Under the pieces are notes generated by a model. That model ran no database searches, was not told the DNA's origin, and saw nothing but the letters and a program-made list of their open reading frames with translations. This document shows, in pieces, positions 58,528 to 64,000 of a DNA stretch of 64,000 bases. A program made the translations under genes and the position numbers. The stretch's first letter is position 1. Every line of letters starts with the position of its first letter. The stretch is taken from NCBI GenBank assembly GCA_021927905.1, contig BLLK01000047.1:2356001-2420000 (forward strand). The letters run 5' to 3'. The stretch comes from Chaetoceros tenuissimus (Eukaryota; Bacillariophyta; Thalassiosirophyceae; Chaetocerotales; Chaetocerotaceae).

Positions 58528-60366
58528 ATGCTTCGGGAACAGCTAGAGAAGGAGGAAGGTCAATCTGATGATGATAGGGTAAATTATGGGTCACTGACCT
58601 CAACAGATCCAAACATAAGAAAAACATCAATTGCTTCTGAATATCTCAGTGAGGCTTCTCAAAGTGCATTTACTGGAGAAAACGTACCAAATGATGATGA
58701 CGAGAATGATGATGACATATCTTCAGAAGAAGAAGATGACGAAGATGATGACGACGACGAGGATTCAGAAATCTCATACGATGATTCTTCAGATGATGAA
58801 GAGACTGCACTACTGTCTAGGCGAAAGGAAAAGATAAAATGCCAAATATTTCAACCTATCAGAAGTTTGTATGTCCTGATTCGTGATGCCGTTATTCTTA
58901 TTACAAACACAGATGATGTTTGGGATTCTCCAGCATTTGAAGAAAACCAAAGAGATAGAAGTGGTAGCTTCCAAAGTATTTCCAGTGGTGGCACTTATCA
59001 AAGAAGGCAGATCTTTGCGCGTCAAATGAACGACCCACCGAGTTTATCTTCAGAAGAACCTAGAGTGACTTTGTCGCACAAATTCGTTGTATTTTTCTGG
59101 TTCCTAATTTTAGCATTCTTTTATGGATTGGAAAGATTTAGTTTCAAAGTGTTGGCGGATAGAATGGGTCCTTTTCGACTTGTCGTAGGTGGTGAAATTG
59201 TACTAATGATGCATGCGTTGATGGCTGGGTCTTTTGTGCTGCTACGATGGATATTTTCAAGAAGTAACTCAAAACCAACTTCAAAAATGGCAATGCTTCC
59301 CATATCTGAAATAGGTTTCATGGCAATTCTCGATACCGTGCAACTTCTACTCCTTACAATTAGTGGATCCCATGTTGCACCGACTTTAACAGCCATCATT
59401 GTCCATGTCTCAATTCCAATGACCACTTATATCAACCATGTAACTGGTCCGAATGGATGCTTATATTTTTTATTCAAGTCATCGGAAGGTAGAAGACAAG
59501 AAAGTCAGAATAAGAACGAAAGCAATCAAACCGAATCTAGCGAGAAAGACGAGACTCAAAATACACAGTTCCTTTTTGGAGTCATTCTCATCTTTATATC
59601 TACATTTCTCGCTTTGACTCCTGCAATTTTGACTCTAGCATATCCAAGGCTTCGTCGTTTAATCCAATATACAGATGTTATGGCAAATCGAAGTGCATGG
59701 AATACGATCCTCTTCTTCCTCGCTTATATTCCAGGGAGTATTTCACAGGTGTATAAAGAGAGAACTCTTGCATCGTTTGCACAACCAGTGGATCAAGAAC
59801 TACTGAATATGTTACTCAGTTTCTTTTCAGCAATATTTGCATTTCTTGTATCGCCACTATTTTATCCACTACAAGGATTTGCTGATTTACCAACCAATCC
59901 GGATGAAAAGTCGGAATTGAATGTGAATAAATGGATACAGCAGTACCCTTCACGTGATGTATCTCGAAATTTCCGACAGGGTTTGCAATGTTTCACTGGA
60001 ACTCTTAGTGATGATATCCAGATTCGAGGTTATCCGGAGGAATGTCATTGTGATTTTGCCTACGGATTTGTTATGCTTCATGTATTTTCGATCATTGTTG
60101 TTAGTGCGGCAGTCAGTAAGATTTGCAACGCAGGTGCGATAAAGATTTTGCATAAAGGAATTTCGGCAGGAATCATTTTAAGCGTTGTCAGCTTGTTCTT
60201 TTATCAGGTTTTCATTGACGACGTTGAATATGGGGTGCTTCCAAATATTTTCCACATTTCTTGTGCAGCGGTGTTGGTGATTGGGTCTGAGATTTATCAC
60301 AGAGTGACGTTAGAAGTTCCCAGTTTTGAAACTGAGTATCCACCAGCAGAACTGTACGATGATTAA
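58528..60366 (+). CDS. CRT-like (chloroquine-resistance-transporter-like) DMT transporter
   Basis: A 612-residue protein; I start at MLREQLEKEEG because the 20 residues before it in the open frame are not family-like. The N-terminal 180 residues are acidic (a run EEEDDEDDDDDEDSE) and cytosolic. About ten membrane helices follow: HKFVVFFWFLILAFFYGLERFSFKVLADR, GGEIVLMMHALMAGSF, IGFMAILDTVQLLLLTISGSHVAPTLTAII and others. NTILFFLAYIPGSISQVYKERTL matches the CRT/CLT family signature, an iPGAlsxVYKE-type helix. PfCRT and plant CLTs move amino-acid or glutathione-like substrates across vacuole or plastid membranes; the substrate here is open. A long loop (residues 320-345) is Ser/Glu-rich. Confidence 0.8.
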   Translation: MLREQLEKEEGQSDDDRVNYGSLTSTDPNIRKTSIASEYLSEASQSAFTGENVPNDDDENDDDISSEEEDDEDDDDDEDSEISYDDSSDDEETALLSRRKEKIKCQIFQPIRSLYVLIRDAVILITNTDDVWDSPAFEENQRDRSGSFQSISSGGTYQRRQIFARQMNDPPSLSSEEPRVTLSHKFVVFFWFLILAFFYGLERFSFKVLADRMGPFRLVVGGEIVLMMHALMAGSFVLLRWIFSRSNSKPTSKMAMLPISEIGFMAILDTVQLLLLTISGSHVAPTLTAIIVHVSIPMTTYINHVTGPNGCLYFLFKSSEGRRQESQNKNESNQTESSEKDETQNTQFLFGVILIFISTFLALTPAILTLAYPRLRRLIQYTDVMANRSAWNTILFFLAYIPGSISQVYKERTLASFAQPVDQELLNMLLSFFSAIFAFLVSPLFYPLQGFADLPTNPDEKSELNVNKWIQQYPSRDVSRNFRQGLQCFTGTLSDDIQIRGYPEECHCDFAYGFVMLHVFSIIVVSAAVSKICNAGAIKILHKGISAGIILSVVSLFFYQVFIDDVEYGVLPNIFHISCAAVLVIGSEIYHRVTLEVPSFETEYPPAELYDD

Positions 60367-60406
60367 TAGCAGCAAAAAATTGTTTGTTTGATTTATTTAA
60401 TATGAT

Positions 60407-61507
60407 TTAAGTCCCGCTTTGCTTTGAAGGAGGCACGTATTCACCTACATCGGCAAATATATCATCGTCACTACTATCACTAGAATAATGTTTATTGGCC
60501 GTTGTTGCTTTATGTGATGACTTGACTTTTTCTTCGATAGCTTGGACATACTTCGCCGTATTAGCTTCTCGTATCCGTGCCGCATTAAATGCACTTTTGA
60601 TTTTCGCAATTAGGTTTCTGTCCAAAGGGGTACAACAGCTTGAATACTGATTTGATCTACTTTGCATTCTTTCAAACAAATCTGTGGAAATCATTCGCTC
60701 TTCTGGTAATATCCAGCTTCTATCCCGATCTTTGACATTACTATCTAATGTGAATTTTAAACTAGTCCGAAGTAGAACCTGTCCTGATTGGGAAATATTC
60801 TCTTTCTTTGAACTGGAGGAAATTGTACTAAGTGACTTGTTGTTTCTTTCTTCCAGTTTCTTGAGATAGGATACCATTCCCGTTGTCAAGGATGATGTTT
60901 GATTTGGTATGACTGCTGAAACATTTTGTGGTAGTTTGTCAACCCCTACACTATCAGTTTTTGCCCTAGCTGACGCCTCCTCCATAACTTGATCCAAATC
61001 AATATCTGCATTCTTAGCTTGCATCTCTTCTCTTCTCACCTTTTCAGCAAGTGTTTTATCTAAACCTTTGACAAGATGAGTGTGCTCCTCGTCACCCCCT
61101 AAATATTTGGTCATTTCTTCATCGAGTGATTTTGCTATATCATTCGTATCTTCATAATCCTTATTTACTTTCCCTTCACGTCTCTCGCGAGCCCTGTCTC
61201 GATATCTTGCTTTCTTCTTTTCATTTTGTACTTTTACTTCTTCTTCAGCTGTAGCTTGCTCATCCTCGGTTGACTTTTGATTCTTTTTCTTATTTCGGTC
61301 ATCATCCTCGTCGTCGTAATCGTCATCAGAGAGGTAGTCATCATCTCTTCCTCTCTTCCGCCTTCTCTCTTTGTATTCAGCTTCAACTGCTTCTCGAGCT
61401 ATCTCTTTCGTGCTCTTTCCACCTTTTTTCTTCGCACTAAGATTACCACTTTGTAGAAGATTCCGAAACCCTTCGTTGTTCATGTTTGGTGTTATTAATT
61501 CATTCAA
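60407..61507 (-). CDS. IK: RED/IK spliceosomal protein
   Basis: A 366-residue member of the RED (IK) family, components of the spliceosomal B complex. The family block is ARYRDRARERREGKVNKDYED followed by KYLGGDEEHTHLVKGLDKTLAEKVRREE. The N-terminal part has the acidic and basic repeats typical of the family (KERRRKRGRDDDYLSDDDYDDEDDD). The C-terminal half is Ser-rich and ends DIFADVGEYVPP, similar to the family's DIFADIGxY ending. The usual RED repeat run between the two halves is missing. No introns; tail to tail with the CRT-like gene (40 bases). Confidence 0.9.
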   Translation of the reverse strand: MNELITPNMNNEGFRNLLQSGNLSAKKKGGKSTKEIAREAVEAEYKERRRKRGRDDDYLSDDDYDDEDDDRNKKKNQKSTEDEQATAEEEVKVQNEKKKARYRDRARERREGKVNKDYEDTNDIAKSLDEEMTKYLGGDEEHTHLVKGLDKTLAEKVRREEMQAKNADIDLDQVMEEASARAKTDSVGVDKLPQNVSAVIPNQTSSLTTGMVSYLKKLEERNNKSLSTISSSSKKENISQSGQVLLRTSLKFTLDSNVKDRDRSWILPEERMISTDLFERMQSRSNQYSSCCTPLDRNLIAKIKSAFNAARIREANTAKYVQAIEEKVKSSHKATTANKHYSSDSSDDDIFADVGEYVPPSKQSGT

Positions 61508-61967
61508 TTTGGTACCTTCGTTTTTTATGTATGTACAGTACTAAAACATGGAACCTCAAATGTGTATCAAGCTGAAAGCATCCGGTCAAATTTCAAAGAT
61601 ACGGTAGAGGAGTTGAGTATCACTTAGATTAGGTGGCTAGGTAGTGGATATGTGCGTTTCTTATACCCTTAGTCTTCTCTGTCGTCATTTTTATACTACC
61701 AATGAATACTTCTTCCGTACAACATCTCCAATGAAGTCTAAATAGTTTGTTCAATTTCAATGTAAAAGAAAATGAGAGGATGGACACTGGAAGACTATCC
61801 CACTATTAGGGTGTGTTTCATCTTGTTAGTAAAGATGATGACGTAGATTGCATATCCATATCACAATTGATTTTCGACATAAGCAGTACTCGGTATGTTA
61901 ATGATTATTTACTATGAATGTATATCTGTATTTTTCCTAAATAATTTGCATTGGATAGTTTACTTTT
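61508..61967. other. Intergenic region between RED and amidohydrolase genes
   Basis: 460 bases upstream of RED and downstream of the amidohydrolase, both on the minus strand. No RNA, repeat or motif supported. Confidence 0.3.
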
Positions 61968-64000
61968 CTAAACAACACCTTGACAAGTTTGACGGCAAGT
62001 ATTTCTGACGCCTGGCTTCTTACACCTTTTCTCAGCTCTTCTACCAACAAATGCACAACCTTTCCATTTAGCAGACCCAACAAACTGAAATCTTCGTAAA
62101 CTATCCTTCGTGCAAAGATCTGGTTTATTACAAGAAAATGGACAATGGCTTGCAATTCCCCTTATGGCACAACGTGTATTTACATTTTCACGGACCCAGC
62201 TGCATGCTCTTCCTTTTCTCCAAACCCTCATTTGCAAGATACTATCACTGCAATCGTCCTCGGGATTATCAGGGCCATCAGGACTCGAAACAAAAATATT
62301 GTTCAAATCGTAAATTACTTCACCTTGAAAGAGAGTCGCTACAACTTTTGCACTATCAATTTGAGACGTTGGCATTTGAAATATGTCCCTATCAAGTATA
62401 GCCAAATCCGCATATTTTCCAACTTCTACAGACCCTGTCTTGTCAGCATGGTTCAAGAGCTTTGCAGGATTAAGCGTCATCATCTCGATGACAGTCTCTA
62501 AGTTAGGAAGAGACCTTCCACCAGGTCTATTTAACACTGTTTTCATTTTGACTAGAGGGGAAAGGACATCAGCATCCCAATCACTGCTCAAAGTGATGCT
62601 TGCCCCAGCATTGTACAGTTCCAGAGCCGGTAAAACTTTCGCAGCCCTTGATGATCCCACTACAGTACTTGCAAGGAAGTTTTGGTATGATAAGTCGACA
62701 CTGCTTGGCGCTAATTGGAAGTCAGCAACAACATTGAGAGATTTGAATCTGTTGTAATCGTTTTCTGATACTAGATAGTTGTGAGTTACTCGTGCTTGTT
62801 TCGTCGGATTGGCATGTTCAATAGCATCAAGAGCCAAAGTAACTGCTCGATCTCCGCATGTATGGAAAAAGAGTTGAAAACCAGAATCGCTCAAAGTTTT
62901 CGAAACTCTATTTAGAGTTTCAGCATTTCCAAAGTATTCGAAACCTCTTTCCTCGCCTTGAGGTAATTCCATAGCAGGCAAATAATCTTCATGGAGCGCA
63001 GCAGTCCCCAAAGAAGGTATACCATCCACATATATCTTTACATGATCAAAACGAACAAGAGAGTCAGGATTGTTAGCCAATTTCTCTGGTAATCGTTGGC
63101 TTTCGAGGCTCTGGTCTGGATAGACATAGTACGCATTACTAGAACGAACCGTTAAAATTCCATCGGCTTCTGCTCTGGTCCAAGCTTCTGTTTGTGCTTG
63201 TCGCCAAAATCCTCCTGCATCACTCACGGTAGTTATGCCATTTTGTTTCAATTGGACAAGAGCATTCTTTAGACTTTTATATGCTTTCTCCTTGTTTACC
63301 CGAGAAGAAACAGGAAAAGCTGCATCTCTGAATTTCTGTTGTGCATTCTCGAGGACTATACCTGTATGACTGTTGTAGTAATCACGAATAAGTTTTCCAC
63401 CAGGCGGGTCAGTTGCCATATTTAAGTATCCAACAAGTTCGTATGCTTTGGAATTTGCCAAAGCACCATGTCCGAGGCTATCCAAAATCACCACTGGTGT
63501 ATTAGGAAAGTGATTGTCAAGCACTGATAATGGGGTTTGTTGACAGAAATTGTAGAACATGTCTTCCATGAGAATTCCTACATCAATTCCTGCAGCAACA
63601 ATCCAACCTTGGTCACCAAAAGAGCCTCCATTCGCACAGTTGCGTATGACTCTGGGGATATTGGCTAGAGTTGTTGCCTCAGGAACATAGCACATGTCGG
63701 CATAAATACCAGCTTCAACTGCATGAATATGAGAATCTTGAAATCCTGGTAATATTAATTTTCCATTCAAGTCGGTGTAATCCATCTCCCCATTCATCTG
63801 ATTTACATAGTTTCTAACTTCTGCATCGGATCCAACTGCTACAATGACACCATTCTCGTCTATTGCGATTGCCTCGGCCTGAGGTTTTGACTTATCTACG
63901 GTATGTACCTTGGTATTACCTAGTACAAAGTACTTGTCTGCCCAAGCATTTCCAAGGAGATGCATTAGAACAATAACTGGGCTTAATACTATAGCTTTAT
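61968..64000 (-). CDS. Secreted amidohydrolase (AepA/YtcJ type) with Cys-rich repeats, 5' partial
   Basis: The frame remains open to the right edge. The 11 codons before the first in-window Met (63965) read KAIVLSPVIVL, so the true start is outside and that Met is inside a signal peptide ending NAWA-DKY. The enzyme is an amidohydrolase-3 type metal hydrolase: GKLILPGFQDSHIHAVEAG (metal-binding HxH), DHVKIYVDGIPSLG, FHTCGDRAV, ITLSSDWDADVLSP and LNPAKLLNHADKTGSVEVGKYADLAIL. Two Cys-rich repeats close the protein: DSILQMRVWRKGRACSWVR then RCAIRGIASHCPFSC, and a second with RFQFVGSAKWKGCAFVGRR then NTCRQTC. Repeats of this kind are common in diatom secreted proteins. Substrate unknown. Confidence 0.85.
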   Translation of the reverse strand, partial: KAIVLSPVIVLMHLLGNAWADKYFVLGNTKVHTVDKSKPQAEAIAIDENGVIVAVGSDAEVRNYVNQMNGEMDYTDLNGKLILPGFQDSHIHAVEAGIYADMCYVPEATTLANIPRVIRNCANGGSFGDQGWIVAAGIDVGILMEDMFYNFCQQTPLSVLDNHFPNTPVVILDSLGHGALANSKAYELVGYLNMATDPPGGKLIRDYYNSHTGIVLENAQQKFRDAAFPVSSRVNKEKAYKSLKNALVQLKQNGITTVSDAGGFWRQAQTEAWTRAEADGILTVRSSNAYYVYPDQSLESQRLPEKLANNPDSLVRFDHVKIYVDGIPSLGTAALHEDYLPAMELPQGEERGFEYFGNAETLNRVSKTLSDSGFQLFFHTCGDRAVTLALDAIEHANPTKQARVTHNYLVSENDYNRFKSLNVVADFQLAPSSVDLSYQNFLASTVVGSSRAAKVLPALELYNAGASITLSSDWDADVLSPLVKMKTVLNRPGGRSLPNLETVIEMMTLNPAKLLNHADKTGSVEVGKYADLAILDRDIFQMPTSQIDSAKVVATLFQGEVIYDLNNIFVSSPDGPDNPEDDCSDSILQMRVWRKGRACSWVRENVNTRCAIRGIASHCPFSCNKPDLCTKDSLRRFQFVGSAKWKGCAFVGRRAEKRCKKPGVRNTCRQTCQGVV

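Noticed and set aside
58701-58800. Asp/Glu codon run that looks like a microsatellite
   Set aside because: It is coding (acidic tail region of the CRT-like protein) and uses mixed codons, so not a simple repeat expansion.

Overview
The window is nuclear DNA of a photosynthetic stramenopile, most probably a diatom. Four things point there. Genes are AT-rich and close-packed, with few short GT-AG introns (roughly 37 to 130 bases). Several proteins carry bipartite plastid presequences, a signal peptide ending in an ASAF-like motif such as TSAF, SEGF, ANAF or AYGF. A nuclear ChlD lies beside a pheophorbide a oxygenase-like Rieske protein. An FTO homologue and a Cys-rich repeat typical of diatom secreted proteins are also present. 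I count 37 protein genes, two of them cut by the window edges, plus one tRNA gene, one degenerate tRNA copy and one non-autonomous DNA transposon. There are no operons. Genes are mostly head-to-head, with shared upstream regions of 0.3-1 kb, and tail-to-tail, with gaps of 40-200 bases.

Layout. 0-10 kb: the start of a mitochondrial-type protein, a folate/biopterin-type transporter, a plastid protein of unknown function, an RlmI-type rRNA methyltransferase, a Rieske oxygenase and a Ser/Thr kinase. 10-20 kb: an upstream region with four CRE-like sites, the large CAF-1 subunit, a small membrane protein, signal peptide peptidase, a VASt-domain lipid-transfer protein and a 2OG-Fe(II) oxygenase. 20-29 kb: CMS1, a nucleostemin/NUG1 GTPase, UCH-L3, phosphopantothenate-cysteine ligase, an ARM-repeat protein and an internally duplicated membrane protein. 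29-33 kb: a tandem repeat array with an intron-containing tRNA-Gly(UCC), then ChlD and a divergent actin-related protein. 33.4-35.2 kb has no recognisable gene.

35-48 kb: a low-complexity protein, a PAP2 lipid phosphatase, an alpha/beta hydrolase, a complete 738-bp hAT-like foldback element, an aminopropyltransferase with a signal peptide, PPIL2, a possible Sld3/Treslin protein and a TLDc protein. 48-64 kb: nicastrin, FTO, a SAPS-domain PP6 subunit, a small plastid protein, a three-exon membrane protein assembled here by splicing, a CRT-like transporter, RED/IK and a secreted amidohydrolase with Cys-rich repeats that runs off the right edge.

The genes are mostly unrelated housekeeping functions, but themes recur: chlorophyll metabolism and plastid function, ribosome and RNA processing, replication-linked chromatin work (CAF-1, possible Sld3), and intramembrane proteolysis (SPP and nicastrin). 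The best new observations are the hAT-like MITE with an exact 8-bp target duplication, the intron-bearing tRNA-Gly with degenerate tandem copies, the CRE-like cluster, and secretory-type N-termini on two normally cytosolic enzymes (aminopropyltransferase and UCH).
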